Of a stretch of DNA of 64,000 nucleotides, positions 52,946-62,680 are shown one piece after another. A program made the translations under genes and the position numbers. The stretch's first letter is position 1, and each line of letters starts with the position of its first letter. The notes beneath the pieces are model-generated. The model was not told the origin of the DNA. It ran no database searches and saw only the letters and a program-made list of their open reading frames with translations. The stretch lies in NCBI GenBank assembly GCA_934120645.1, contig CAKOUO010000002.1, positions 1-64,000 of the forward strand, in the 5' to 3' direction. Source of the stretch: an uncultured Clostridia bacterium. GTDB taxonomy: Bacteria > Bacillota > Clostridia > TANB77 > CAG-508.

Positions 52946-55072
52946 ATGAAAATAATAAAAAGAGATGGAAGAGTTGTAGATTATGATAGACAAAAAATTT
53001 CAACAGCAATTGAAAAAGCAAACAGAGAAGTTAAAGGAAAAGAAAAAGCAGACAAGGCAGATATTAAAAATATAATTAATTATATTGAAGATTTAGATAA
53101 AAAAAGAATGTTGGTTGAAGATATTCAAGACACTATTGAAGAACAATTAATGGAATTAGGAAAATATGAATTAGCAAAAAAATACATAGTATACCGTTAT
53201 AATAGAGCTTTAGTAAGAAAATCAAATACAACAGATGAATCTATATTAGGATTAATTAGAAATGAAAACAAAGAATTAGCAGAAGAAAATTCTAACAAAA
53301 ATACAATGCTTGCTTCTACACAAAGAGATTATATTGCTGGAGAAGTTTCAAGAGATTTAACAAAAAGATTATTATTGCCAGAAAAAATTATAGAAGCAGA
53401 TCAAGAAGGAATTTTGCATTTCCATGATGCGGATTATTTTGTGCAACCAATTTTTAATTGTTGTTTAGTTAATATAGGAGACATGTTAGACAACGGAACA
53501 GTAATGAACGGAAAAATGATAGAAAGTCCAAAAAGTTTTCAAGTTGCATGTATAGTTATGACTCAAATTATTGCAACAGTAGCAAGCAATCAATATGGAG
53601 GACAATCCATAGATATGAAACATTTAGGAAAATACCTAAGAATAAGTTATAATAAATTTAAAAAAGAAATTGAAAGTAAATATAAAGGAAAATTATCAAA
53701 TGAAATAATAGAAGATTTAGTACAAGATAGATTAAAAATAGAATTAAAAGCAGGAGTTCAAACAATACAATATCAAATAAATACATTAATGACAACAAAT
53801 GGACAAACACCATTTGTAACATTATTTTTACATTTAGATAAAGATGATCCATATATTAAAGAAAATGCAATGATTATAGAAGAAATCTTAAAACAAAGAT
53901 ATGAAGGAATAAAAAATGAAGCAGGAGTTTATGTAACACCAGCATTTCCAAAATTGGTCTATGTTTTAGATGAACACAATTGTTTAAAAGGTGGAGAATA
54001 TGATTATTTAACTAAATTAGCAGTTAAATGTTCAGCAAAAAGAATGTATCCAGATTATATTTCTGCTAAAAAAATGCGTGAAAATTATGAAGGAAATGTA
54101 TTTTCTCCTATGGGATGTAGAAGCTTCTTATCACCTTGGAAAGATGAGAATGGAAATTACAAATTTGAAGGAAGATTTAATCAAGGTGTAGTAAGCATTA
54201 ATTTACCACAAGTTGCAATTATAGCAGATGGGGATGAGGAAGCATTTTGGAAACTATTAGATGAAAGACTAGAATTGTGTAAAGAAGCATTAATGTGTAG
54301 ACACTATGCATTACTAGGAACATCATCAGATGTAAGCCCAATACATTGGAGATATGGAGCTATTTCAAGACTAAAACAAGGAGAAAAAATAGATAAATTA
54401 TTATATGGTGGATACTCAACAATGTCATTAGGATATATAGGAATTTATGAAATGACAAAACTAATGAAAGGAGTATCACATACAACACAAGAAGGACATG
54501 ATTTTGCAATAAAGGTAATGAAACATTTAAGAGAAAAAACAGACGCTTGGAAAAAAGAAACAAATATAGGATTTGCATTATATGGTACTCCAGCAGAAAG
54601 TTTATGTTATAAATTTGCAAAAATAGATAGAGAAAAATTTGGAACAATTAAAGATATAACAGATAAAGGATATTATACAAATTCTTATCATGTAGATGTA
54701 AGAGAAAAAATAGATGCATTTGAAAAATTAGAATTTGAAAGTGAATTTCAAAAAATATCTTCAGGAGGAGCCATATCATATGTTGAAATTCCAAATATGC
54801 AAAATAATATAAAAGCACTTGAAGAAGCAGTAAAATTCATTTATGAAAATATTCAATATGCAGAATTTAATACAAAATCAGATTACTGTCATGTTTGTGG
54901 ATTTGACGGAGAAATTATTATAAATGATAATAATGAATGGGAATGCCCAAATTGTGGAAACAAAGACCATAAAAAAATGACAGTAGTAAGAAGAACATGT
55001 GGATATTTAGGAGAAAATTTTTGGAATGCAGGAAAAACAAAAGAAATAAAACAAAGAGTTTTACATATGTAG
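52946..55072 (+). CDS. nrdD: Anaerobic ribonucleoside-triphosphate reductase
   Basis: This 708-residue glycyl-radical enzyme makes deoxyribonucleotides without oxygen. The N-terminal ATP-cone (1-90, KIIKRDGRVVDYDRQKI) senses dATP/ATP. The barrel contains the active-site cysteines. A C-terminal zinc ribbon (CHVC...CPNC, near 650-670) precedes the radical loop RRTCGYLG near 685, with glycine as radical site. AAAGGAGG precedes the ATG. A repeat palindrome separates it from nrdG. Confidence 0.97.
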   Translation: MKIIKRDGRVVDYDRQKISTAIEKANREVKGKEKADKADIKNIINYIEDLDKKRMLVEDIQDTIEEQLMELGKYELAKKYIVYRYNRALVRKSNTTDESILGLIRNENKELAEENSNKNTMLASTQRDYIAGEVSRDLTKRLLLPEKIIEADQEGILHFHDADYFVQPIFNCCLVNIGDMLDNGTVMNGKMIESPKSFQVACIVMTQIIATVASNQYGGQSIDMKHLGKYLRISYNKFKKEIESKYKGKLSNEIIEDLVQDRLKIELKAGVQTIQYQINTLMTTNGQTPFVTLFLHLDKDDPYIKENAMIIEEILKQRYEGIKNEAGVYVTPAFPKLVYVLDEHNCLKGGEYDYLTKLAVKCSAKRMYPDYISAKKMRENYEGNVFSPMGCRSFLSPWKDENGNYKFEGRFNQGVVSINLPQVAIIADGDEEAFWKLLDERLELCKEALMCRHYALLGTSSDVSPIHWRYGAISRLKQGEKIDKLLYGGYSTMSLGYIGIYEMTKLMKGVSHTTQEGHDFAIKVMKHLREKTDAWKKETNIGFALYGTPAESLCYKFAKIDREKFGTIKDITDKGYYTNSYHVDVREKIDAFEKLEFESEFQKISSGGAISYVEIPNMQNNIKALEEAVKFIYENIQYAEFNTKSDYCHVCGFDGEIIINDNNEWECPNCGNKDHKKMTVVRRTCGYLGENFWNAGKTKEIKQRVLHM

Positions 55073-55076
55073 TATT

Positions 55077-55110
55077 TTGTCCTTTTGGGAAACGTCCCCA
55101 AAAGGACAAA
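55077..55110. repeat. REP-like palindrome between nrdD and nrdG
   Basis: TTTGTCCTTTTGGG and CCCCAAAAGGACAAA are inverted around AAACGT. It is the most compact perfect copy and ends two bases before the nrdG ribosome site. Confidence 0.85.
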
Positions 55111-55126
55111 AAGGAGAAAGTAAATT

Positions 55127-55654
55127 ATGAATTATGCAGATATAAAAAAAATAGATGTAGCAAATGGTGAAGGTGTAAGAGTATCTTTATTTGTAAGTGG
55201 ATGTAACCACCACTGCAAAGGGTGTTTTAATCAATGTGCATGGGACTTTAATTATGGAAATGAATTTACAGAGAAAGAAGAGCAAAAGATAATTGATTAT
55301 ATGAATCATGATTATATTGAGGGATTGTCTCTTTTAGGTGGTGAACCTTTGGAACTTAAAAATCAAGAAGGATTATTACCTCTTGTAAAAAAAGTAAAAG
55401 AAAAATTTCCAGATAAAAATATATGGTGTTATACTGGCTTCGATTTTGAAAAAGATATTATGAAAGATATGGTACAAAATAACAGTGTAACAAGAGAATT
55501 ATTAAAATATATTGATGTAATAGTTGATGGAAAGTTTGAAGAAGATAAAAAAGATTTGAAATTACAATTTAGAGGCTCATCAAATCAGAGAATTTTAGAT
55601 GTAAAAGAATCATTAAAAACAGGAAATATTATTAAAGAAAATCAGTATAGATAA
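55127..55654 (+). CDS. nrdG: Anaerobic ribonucleoside-triphosphate reductase activating protein
   Basis: This radical SAM enzyme installs the glycyl radical in NrdD. The 175-residue protein has CNHHCKGC (the CxxxCxxC cluster motif at about 26-33), the SLLGGEPL segment and the WCYTGF block. Length is typical. GGAGAAAG precedes the ATG. It follows nrdD directly, separated only by the repeat. Confidence 0.95.
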   Translation: MNYADIKKIDVANGEGVRVSLFVSGCNHHCKGCFNQCAWDFNYGNEFTEKEEQKIIDYMNHDYIEGLSLLGGEPLELKNQEGLLPLVKKVKEKFPDKNIWCYTGFDFEKDIMKDMVQNNSVTRELLKYIDVIVDGKFEEDKKDLKLQFRGSSNQRILDVKESLKTGNIIKENQYR

Positions 55655-55695
55655 ATAAAAATAGTAAGTGTTATACTTGCTATTTTTATTTTTTG
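55655..55695 (+). terminator. Terminator of nrdDG
   Basis: AAAAATAGTAAGT and ACTTGCTATTTTT pair, followed by T-rich sequence. Confidence 0.8.
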
Positions 55696-55732
55696 TTTAT
55701 ATAATATAAAAAAAGCAAAGGAGGTAGTATCT

Positions 55733-56395
55733 ATGATTATGGATTTACCAAAGGAATTTTCTATAGGAAATGCTAGGCAAAAAAATGATGCTTTTATTGA
55801 AGACGGAATATTAAAAATACGGAAGGAGGCTTCATACCGGTATGTAATTTACGAATTGACTTTTAAAATGAAAGGTGGGAAACATTTTTGCAATTATTGT
55901 AAAAAAGAATTTAGTGATAGAAAGGTGACAATGGACCATATGTATCCACAAGATATGGGAGGCCCAACTATTACTAATAATTTAATACCATCATGTCAAG
56001 AATGCAATAATAAAAAATCTGACATGACTAAGGCTCAATATGAAAAATACTTGGAATTGAAAAAGATTGGAAGACATAAGGCTTTTTTGAAAAATTTAAA
56101 AGAATATAAGGAATTTATAAAAAAATGGTATGAATACGAGATTCCAAAAGAATGGATTTCTAAGAGAGAAATTTCGACGATTATACTAGAAGTTAGGCTA
56201 GAAGATTGTACTAAGACTTCTAAATACGTGGCTGTAGAAAACTTTTATTCAAAATATGGCCATATACCTAAGCCTATTATAGTAGATAAAAATGGATTTC
56301 TTTTGGATGGTTTCTATTCGGTAATTTTTGCCAAAAATAATTTAATTACTAGTTTGCCAGCAATTGAATTAGAAAATGTAGAAGTTATAATGTAA
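55733..56395 (+). CDS. HNH endonuclease fused to a ParB-like domain
   Basis: The 220-residue protein has an HNH zinc-nuclease domain at about 45-105: CNYC and CQEC form the zinc site, with DHMYPQ and NNLIPSCQECNNKK as the His and Asn elements. The C-terminal 50 residues (IPKPIIVDKNGFLLDGFYSV) look like a ParB/Srx-type nuclease or NTP-binding fold (the DGY/F motif). AAAGGAGG precedes the ATG. Codon use is mixed. It could be part of a defence or mobile system, or a stand-alone nuclease. Role not established. Confidence 0.7.
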   Translation: MIMDLPKEFSIGNARQKNDAFIEDGILKIRKEASYRYVIYELTFKMKGGKHFCNYCKKEFSDRKVTMDHMYPQDMGGPTITNNLIPSCQECNNKKSDMTKAQYEKYLELKKIGRHKAFLKNLKEYKEFIKKWYEYEIPKEWISKREISTIILEVRLEDCTKTSKYVAVENFYSKYGHIPKPIIVDKNGFLLDGFYSVIFAKNNLITSLPAIELENVEVIM

Positions 56396-56399
56396 CAAA

Positions 56400-56434
56400 A
56401 AATAAAATGTACTAATTGGTACATTTTATTTTTA
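56400..56434. terminator. Bidirectional terminator between the HNH gene and gatD
   Basis: AAAATAAAATGTACTA and TGGTACATTTTATTTT pair almost perfectly. Confidence 0.8.
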
Positions 56435-57178
56435 CTGTATGTTTAAAAATCTATTCAATAACTGTTCTCTACATAAATTCTCAAAATTATCGTTTAAAGG
56501 TTCTAGTGAAATATTTTCATTATATTTTTTATCTAAGCAATACTTAATAATATAATCAGCAACATCTGGATTTTTAGAAAGAAGAGGACCATGTAAATAA
56601 GTAGCAATAACATTTGATTTAAAGAAGCCTTCTTCAGAATCCCCAAATTTATTACCATTTCCAAACAAAACTTTTCCAAATGAATTATTAATATTAAAAG
56701 TTTGACCACCATGATTTTCAAAACCTATAACTTTTGTTTTTTGTCCATTTAAATTGGCCTCTATAACAATATTACCAATACATCTCTTTTTTCTATCAGG
56801 ATTAGCCTCTGTGTAATAATCAAAGATTTCTAAGCCAGGGATAATATTACCTTCAACACCTTTATAATACTTACCAAATAATTGATAAGCACCACATATA
56901 AGAAGAAAAAATACACCATTATCAACAGCAGACTTTATATTTTCTTTATATTTAACTAAATCTTCGGCTAAAATACTTTGCTCATTGTCAGCTCCGCCAC
57001 CAGCAAAAACAATATCATAATCATTAAAATTTGGAGTATCATCTCCAATTGAATATCTATCAATTATAGCAGAATATCCACGTGATTCTATTCTATATTT
57101 TAAAACTTGAATATTTCCATAATCTCCATATAATTCTAACATATCAGGATATAAATATAATATTTTTATTTCTTTCAT
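56432..57178 (-). CDS. gatD: Lipid II isoglutaminyl synthase, glutaminase subunit GatD
   Basis: This 248-residue class I glutamine amidotransferase subunit, with MurT, amidates the D-glutamate of lipid II to D-isoglutamine. It shows LYPDMLELYGDYGN, the oxyanion-loop/nucleophile region FLLICGAYQLFG (Cys in CGAYQ) and a C-terminal TYLHGPLLSKNP with the catalytic His. The gene overlaps murT by four bases (ATGA), so the pair is translationally coupled. Confidence 0.95.
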   Translation of the reverse strand: MKEIKILYLYPDMLELYGDYGNIQVLKYRIESRGYSAIIDRYSIGDDTPNFNDYDIVFAGGGADNEQSILAEDLVKYKENIKSAVDNGVFFLLICGAYQLFGKYYKGVEGNIIPGLEIFDYYTEANPDRKKRCIGNIVIEANLNGQKTKVIGFENHGGQTFNINNSFGKVLFGNGNKFGDSEEGFFKSNVIATYLHGPLLSKNPDVADYIIKYCLDKKYNENISLEPLNDNFENLCREQLLNRFLNIQ

Positions 57179-58503
57179 TTTATTAATCCTCCAAAATGTT
57201 TTAATTCATGTCTTGTAGGTTGCAAAGAAGTATAGTTTGCAATAACATATTTTTTAACATTAGTTCTATATAAAGCTTTAACAGCTTCAGATAGATCTAA
57301 ATATGGTTCTATTTTCTCACAAGGAAAACCACTAGTTTTAATTCTTATAGCTATATCATAAGCTCTTGTTCCAGAAGTAATAATTCTAGAAACATTATTT
57401 AAATTATTAAAATTAATATCCCAAATCCAAGAAACATCAAAACCATCTGCAATATTATCATTTAATACAAAAAGTAATTCCTTTTTATCATCATCTTCAT
57501 TTAAAATTCGTAAACTAACATTACTACCAGTTGGGTTTTTGGCTAAATTTATTATTGTTGGAACTCCTTTTATCTCTAATTCCTCTAATCTACCATTGTT
57601 TAAAGCAAATGTAGATAAAGATTTTTTAATAATTTCAGTAGGAATATTATATAAATTGCAAACAGATATAACAGCAGTATAATTATAAATTAAATAAATA
57701 CTATTACCTTTAATTGAATATGTTTCATTATCAACAATAAAACTTCTATTTTTTAAATCAACATTTTTAGCTAATTTATATATTTCATTATCACCAAAAT
57801 TGCAATTTGGACATTTAAATTTACCAACATGAGAATATTGGTAATATTCATATACCAATCGAGTTTTACAGAAAGGACAGAATTTACCTTCACCAGCCTC
57901 TTTTATTTTTTCTGTTGCAAAATCATATTTATCAACACTAAAATAATAAATATTTTTATTTTCTTTGTTAGCTTGTCCTAACCTAGAAACATTTGGATCA
58001 TCATTATTTAAGATTAAATTACCATTATAAGTTTTTAAGAATTCATTTATTCTTAAAATTAAAGATTCAACTTCTCCATTTCTATCTAATTGGTCGCGGA
58101 AAAAGTTAAGAATAACTAAAGTATCAAGTCTAAAATCTTTAAAAACTACTGGTATGTAACTTTCATCAACTTCAAATATTAAAAAGTCTGCTTTGATTTT
58201 TCCTGTTAAAGTACAATTTTTTAGTATTGTTGAAAGTATACCAGTCTCCATATTATTTCCCTCAACATTACTTACTACTTTATAACCAGCTTGTTTTAAA
58301 GTATATCCAATACAATTATTTGTCATAGTTTTTCCATTAGTTGCAGATACTGCAATTACAGGACAATTTACTTTGAAATATTTAAAAATTTCTGGGTTCC
58401 AATCAAAAGCAATTTTTCCAAGAAAATTACCACCATTTTTTCTACAAATTTTTAGTATTATATTTAATAATTTCATTACCAAAATTATAAAAAAGTTTTT
58501 CAT
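57175..58503 (-). CDS. murT: Lipid II isoglutaminyl synthase, ligase subunit MurT
   Basis: This 442-residue Mur-ligase-family subunit activates the D-Glu carboxylate. The ATP-binding loop SATNGKTMTN is near 53-62. A zinc ribbon insertion (CPFCKTRL and CPNCNF, near 200-230) is characteristic of MurT, and the DUF1727 C-terminal domain follows. AGGAGAA precedes the ATG. First gene of the murT-gatD operon, divergent from the vWA gene. Confidence 0.96.
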   Translation of the reverse strand: MKNFFIILVMKLLNIILKICRKNGGNFLGKIAFDWNPEIFKYFKVNCPVIAVSATNGKTMTNNCIGYTLKQAGYKVVSNVEGNNMETGILSTILKNCTLTGKIKADFLIFEVDESYIPVVFKDFRLDTLVILNFFRDQLDRNGEVESLILRINEFLKTYNGNLILNNDDPNVSRLGQANKENKNIYYFSVDKYDFATEKIKEAGEGKFCPFCKTRLVYEYYQYSHVGKFKCPNCNFGDNEIYKLAKNVDLKNRSFIVDNETYSIKGNSIYLIYNYTAVISVCNLYNIPTEIIKKSLSTFALNNGRLEELEIKGVPTIINLAKNPTGSNVSLRILNEDDDKKELLFVLNDNIADGFDVSWIWDINFNNLNNVSRIITSGTRAYDIAIRIKTSGFPCEKIEPYLDLSEAVKALYRTNVKKYVIANYTSLQPTRHELKHFGGLIK

Positions 58504-58532
58504 ATATTTTCTCCTAAAATTTATTTTTTTGA

Positions 58533-58561
58533 ATTATATCACAAAGAAAAATTAACTACAA
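58533..58561 (-). promoter_or_regulatory. Promoter of murT-gatD
   Basis: On the minus strand: TTGTAG (58561-58556), a 17-base spacer and TATAAT (58538-58533). Confidence 0.65.
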
Positions 58562-58593
58562 GTAAGAAAAAAAATTTTAATTATTCAAAAATA

Positions 58594-58621
58594 TTGACTT
58601 TTAAATTAGTTATGTTAAAAT
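58594..58621 (+). promoter_or_regulatory. Promoter of the vWA gene
   Basis: TTGACT (58594-58599), a 16-base spacer and TAAAAT (58616-58621). Confidence 0.6.
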
Positions 58622-58657
58622 AAAAATAGATGAAAATAAAAGGAGACAAAAGAAGAG

Positions 58658-60013
58658 ATGAGAAAAAATTTAAGAAAAATTTTATTATTAATTATTTTTG
58701 TGATATTATCAATGACATTAACAATATCACTTGCAAAAACTGATGTAGTAATTAAAAATGAAAAACAAAATTCAACACCAATAAAACAAAGGGATATAAA
58801 TTTAACCAAAGAAATAGAAAACATAAATAAAGATACAAATGAGATAAAAATGAAATTATCATTAGATGCTTATAAAGATGTAACAAATACATTATCTAGT
58901 AGTACAGAAATTGTATTTTTATTAGATAATTCTGGAAGTATGAAATCTAATATAGATAATCAAATGACAAGGAAAAGTAAAGTAATACAATCTGTAAAAC
59001 AATTAATAACTAAAATAAGAGAAAATAACAGTAATGTAAAAATAGGAATAGTACAATTTAGTGATGATGGAAAAACTTTATGTGCTCCAACAAATGATGA
59101 AAATAAAATACTTTCAGCCATTTCTAACTATGAGAAAATAAATGGAAATGGAACTAATATATATAAAGGGTTAGTAGAAGCTAATAAATCATTTAGTGCT
59201 GGAAATAAAAGTAAAACACTAGTACTTCTTACAGATGGAAGTTCATCTATAAGTGTAGAAGAGACAAGAAAAGAATTACAAAGAGATGATATTTACACAA
59301 TAACAGTTTTAGCTGGATTGAAAAAAAATAATCAATCAGAAACAGTCCAAAAAATCTTTGGAACAGAAGAAAATCCAGTAGCAGATAAGTTTTATAATAT
59401 AGAAGATGCTAATATTGCAAATACAATATCAGAAAATATATATAACAATATAATAGAAACATCAAAACCTACAATAACAAACATTATACTAAAAGATTAT
59501 TTCCCAGATGAAATATTAAAAAATTTTGACATAACAATAAATAATACAACAAAGGGAAAAGCAAATTTAAAAGATAATAATATAGAATGGAATATAGAAA
59601 AATTAGTAAATAAAGAAAATGCAACATTAGAATATACTTTAAAATTAAAAAATAATTATGATGAAAATCTAATAGATAAGATTATAGATACAAACAAAGA
59701 AGTATCTGTTTCATATATAAATGATGAAAGCCAAAATAAAGAAAACAAATTAACAAATAGTCCACAAATAAATATAAGTTCTACAAAAGAAGATGATTCA
59801 AATAAAAATAATTCTGCAAATACTATAAAAGATACTAATAATACTGTTAACAACAATACTAATACAAATAGAAAAAATATTGTTGATAATACAGTAACTT
59901 CTAGTAAAAAACTACCAAATGCAGGAAACAAAGGTGTAATACTATTAGTAGGAATAATAATGCTAATAATAGTTATAATAATACAAAAAATTAATTTAAA
60001 AAGATTTGAATAA
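58658..60013 (+). CDS. Surface von Willebrand factor A-domain protein with LPNAG tail
   Basis: The 451-residue protein has a signal/anchor helix (8-25, ILLLIIFVILSMTLTISL). A vWA domain at about 84-265 shows the MIDAS motif DNSGS, a conserved Thr region (NGNGTNIYKG) and LLTDGSS. Then come a beta-sandwich region (about 270-365), an Asn/Thr-rich linker, and LPNAG with a membrane helix (VILLVGIIMLIIVIIIQ) and basic end. The tail resembles a sortase or archaeosortase-like signal, though the T of LPxTG is replaced by A. AGGAGA precedes the ATG. Likely an adhesin or pilus-like tip. No sortase is seen nearby. Confidence 0.82.
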   Translation: MRKNLRKILLLIIFVILSMTLTISLAKTDVVIKNEKQNSTPIKQRDINLTKEIENINKDTNEIKMKLSLDAYKDVTNTLSSSTEIVFLLDNSGSMKSNIDNQMTRKSKVIQSVKQLITKIRENNSNVKIGIVQFSDDGKTLCAPTNDENKILSAISNYEKINGNGTNIYKGLVEANKSFSAGNKSKTLVLLTDGSSSISVEETRKELQRDDIYTITVLAGLKKNNQSETVQKIFGTEENPVADKFYNIEDANIANTISENIYNNIIETSKPTITNIILKDYFPDEILKNFDITINNTTKGKANLKDNNIEWNIEKLVNKENATLEYTLKLKNNYDENLIDKIIDTNKEVSVSYINDESQNKENKLTNSPQINISSTKEDDSNKNNSANTIKDTNNTVNNNTNTNRKNIVDNTVTSSKKLPNAGNKGVILLVGIIMLIIVIIIQKINLKRFE

Positions 60014-60123
60014 ATAAATGGAAAAGATTTTAGCAATAAGATCTTTTCTTTTTTTAACATTTTCTAGACAAAAGGTATAAAATGTGATAACATAATAAGG
60101 AAAATTTTAGAAAAAGAAAGAGG

Positions 60124-61707
60124 ATGAGATTTGTGAAAAATACATTTTATGTTACAACACCAATTTATTATCCAAGCGGAAAATTCCATATAGGAACAGC
60201 ATACTCAACAGTAGTAGCAGACACATTAAAAAGATATAATAAATTAAAAGGAAAAGAATGTTACATGTTAACAGGAACAGATGAACATGGACAAAAAATA
60301 GAAATAAAAGCAAAAGATGCAGGAAAAACACCACAAGAATATGTAGATGGAATGGCAGAAATGGCAAAAGAATTATGGAAAAAAATGGACATACAATATG
60401 ATGACTTTATTAGAACAACAGACGAAAGGCACGTAAAAGTAGTTCAAAAAATATTTGATAAATTCATGGAACAAGGAGACATCTACAAAGGTGAATATGA
60501 AGGACTTTACTGCATACCATGTGAAACATTTTTTACACCAACACAATTAGTTGATGGAAAATGTCCAGACTGTGGAAGAGAAGTAGTGCCAATGAAAGAA
60601 GAAGCATACTTCTTTAACATGAAAAAATATACAGACAGACTTTTAAAATATTATGATGAACATCCTGATTTTATCAAACCAGAATATAGAAAACAAGAAA
60701 TGATAAACAACTTTATTAAACCAGGACTAGAAGATTTATGTGTAACAAGAACATCTTTTGATTGGGGAATTAAAGTTTTGAAAGATCCAAAACATGTAAT
60801 ATATGTATGGTTAGACGCATTAACAAATTATATCACAGCTTTAGGATATATGTCAGAAGATGATACATTATTAAAAAAATTCTGGCCAGCAGATGTTCAT
60901 GTTGTAGGAAAAGATATTGCAAGATTTCACTTAATATATTGGCCAATATTCCTAATGGCATTAGATTTACCATTACCAAAAACAATATTTGTCCATAACT
61001 GGATAACAATGAAAGATGGAAAAATGAGTAAATCAAAAGGAAATGTAATATATCCAGAAGATTTAATAGATAGATATGGACTAGATGCAACAAAATACTT
61101 CTTACTAAGAGAAATGCCAACATCACAAGATGGATTATTCTCTCCAGAAGAATTTGTAGAAAGATATAATTTTGATTTATGTAATGATTTAAGTAATTTA
61201 TTAAATAGAACAGTATCAATGGTAAATAAATATTTTGGTGGACAAGTACCAGAATATAATGGAACACCAAATGATGTAGATGAGAGCTTAGAAAAGGCAA
61301 GTATGGAACAAATAGAAAAGTTTGAAAAATTATTTGAAAACTTTGAAATAGCAAATTCAATACAAGAAATATGGAATTTAGTATCTAGAACTAATAAATA
61401 TATAGATGAAACAATGCCTTGGCAATTAGCAAAGGAAGAAAATGTAGAAAAATTAAAATCATCTATGTATCATTTGATAGAAAATTTAAGAAAAATAGCA
61501 ATATTAATAAAACCATTTATGAATGAAACATCTGAAAATATATTAAGACAAATAGGAATTACAGATGAAGCTCTAAAAACATGGAACAGCCTAAAAGAAT
61601 ATGACAAAATAAAAAACACAAAAGTAATAGAAAAAGGTGAACCAATATTTATGAGATTAAATGCAGAAGAGGAAATTGAATATATAAAACAAGTAATGAA
61701 AAAATAA
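60124..61707 (+). CDS. metG: Methionyl-tRNA synthetase
   Basis: This 527-residue class I synthetase charges tRNA-Met. It has the HIGH-type motif FHIGTAY, a zinc knuckle with CIPC and CPDCG (near 138-160), KMSKSKG near 301 and the anticodon-binding helices. It lacks the C-terminal EMAP/Trbp111 domain present in many homologues. The start is uncertain: ATG 60124 lies directly on AGAGG; GTG at 60133 (KNTFYVTTPIYY) has better spacing and matches the family. Confidence 0.95.
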   Translation: MRFVKNTFYVTTPIYYPSGKFHIGTAYSTVVADTLKRYNKLKGKECYMLTGTDEHGQKIEIKAKDAGKTPQEYVDGMAEMAKELWKKMDIQYDDFIRTTDERHVKVVQKIFDKFMEQGDIYKGEYEGLYCIPCETFFTPTQLVDGKCPDCGREVVPMKEEAYFFNMKKYTDRLLKYYDEHPDFIKPEYRKQEMINNFIKPGLEDLCVTRTSFDWGIKVLKDPKHVIYVWLDALTNYITALGYMSEDDTLLKKFWPADVHVVGKDIARFHLIYWPIFLMALDLPLPKTIFVHNWITMKDGKMSKSKGNVIYPEDLIDRYGLDATKYFLLREMPTSQDGLFSPEEFVERYNFDLCNDLSNLLNRTVSMVNKYFGGQVPEYNGTPNDVDESLEKASMEQIEKFEKLFENFEIANSIQEIWNLVSRTNKYIDETMPWQLAKEENVEKLKSSMYHLIENLRKIAILIKPFMNETSENILRQIGITDEALKTWNSLKEYDKIKNTKVIEKGEPIFMRLNAEEEIEYIKQVMKK

Positions 61708-61732
61708 AAGAGTTATAAAAAGGATGTAAATT

Positions 61733-62659
61733 ATGTGGTTATTTCATAATAAAAATAAATATGAATATGAATATGATAATATTTATAGCTTAAAAAAATA
61801 TGTAGATAAAAAGAAAATTATTTTTTACGTGTTTTTGGTAGTGTTGATACTTTTGGCTTTGATATTAATAACTTATTATACAATTGATACAAGAAAAAGA
61901 ATAAGTAAAGAAGAAAGCTTTGAAAAACAAGTAATAGAATACCAACAAAAAGTGGAAGAAAATAAAAGAAAAGAAGAAGAAAGACAAGCAAAGATTCCAA
62001 AATTGACAGATGAAGGAAAAGAAAATATAAAACATATATATAAATCAGATATAAAAAGAGCATTTATAACATTTGATGATGGACCATCAAATAATACAGG
62101 TTATATCTTAGATATATTAAAAGAAAAAAATGTAAAAGCAACATTTTTTGTATTAGGTATGCAAGCAGAAAAATTTCCAGAAACATTAAAAAGAATATAT
62201 GATGAAGGACATTATATAGCAAATCATGGATATTCACATTCATACTCAAGCATATATAGTTCTCCAGAAGAGGTTTTAAACGAATATAACAAATGTAATC
62301 AAATAGTTGCAAATTCATTAGGAGTTCCTGAATATAATTCACATTTATTTAGATTTCCAGGTGGATCTGTAGGAGGAAAATACAAACAAATAAAATCACA
62401 AGCAATACCTTTACTAGAACAAAATGGAATAGTATATGTTGATTGGAATGCATTAACTGGAGATTCAGAAAAGCAAAATCCTTCAGAAGAGTATTTAATG
62501 AATAATTTACAACAAACAACAAAAGGAAAAAATAGTTTGGTAGTATTAATGCATGATTCAGAGGCAAAAAAAATAACAGCAGATACATTGCCAGAAGTTA
62601 TAGAATATTTACAACAAGAAGGATATCAGTTCCAAAATTTTTATGATGTTATGAAATAA
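61733..62659 (+). CDS. Membrane-anchored polysaccharide deacetylase (NodB domain)
   Basis: The 308-residue protein has one membrane helix (about 31-51, IFYVFLVVLILLALILITYY), a charged linker and a NodB/CE4 domain (about 105-300). TFDDGPS (metal Asp) and HGYSHSYS (HxxxH-type pair, with H at 166 and 170) are present, along with FRFPGGS and VLMHDS. Such enzymes deacetylate peptidoglycan GlcNAc or MurNAc. AAAAGGA precedes the ATG. It runs 26 bases behind metG and 21 bases before the partial gene downstream. Confidence 0.9.
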   Translation: MWLFHNKNKYEYEYDNIYSLKKYVDKKKIIFYVFLVVLILLALILITYYTIDTRKRISKEESFEKQVIEYQQKVEENKRKEEERQAKIPKLTDEGKENIKHIYKSDIKRAFITFDDGPSNNTGYILDILKEKNVKATFFVLGMQAEKFPETLKRIYDEGHYIANHGYSHSYSSIYSSPEEVLNEYNKCNQIVANSLGVPEYNSHLFRFPGGSVGGKYKQIKSQAIPLLEQNGIVYVDWNALTGDSEKQNPSEEYLMNNLQQTTKGKNSLVVLMHDSEAKKITADTLPEVIEYLQQEGYQFQNFYDVMK

Positions 62660-62680
62660 ATTGAAAGGAGAAACTTTAAA

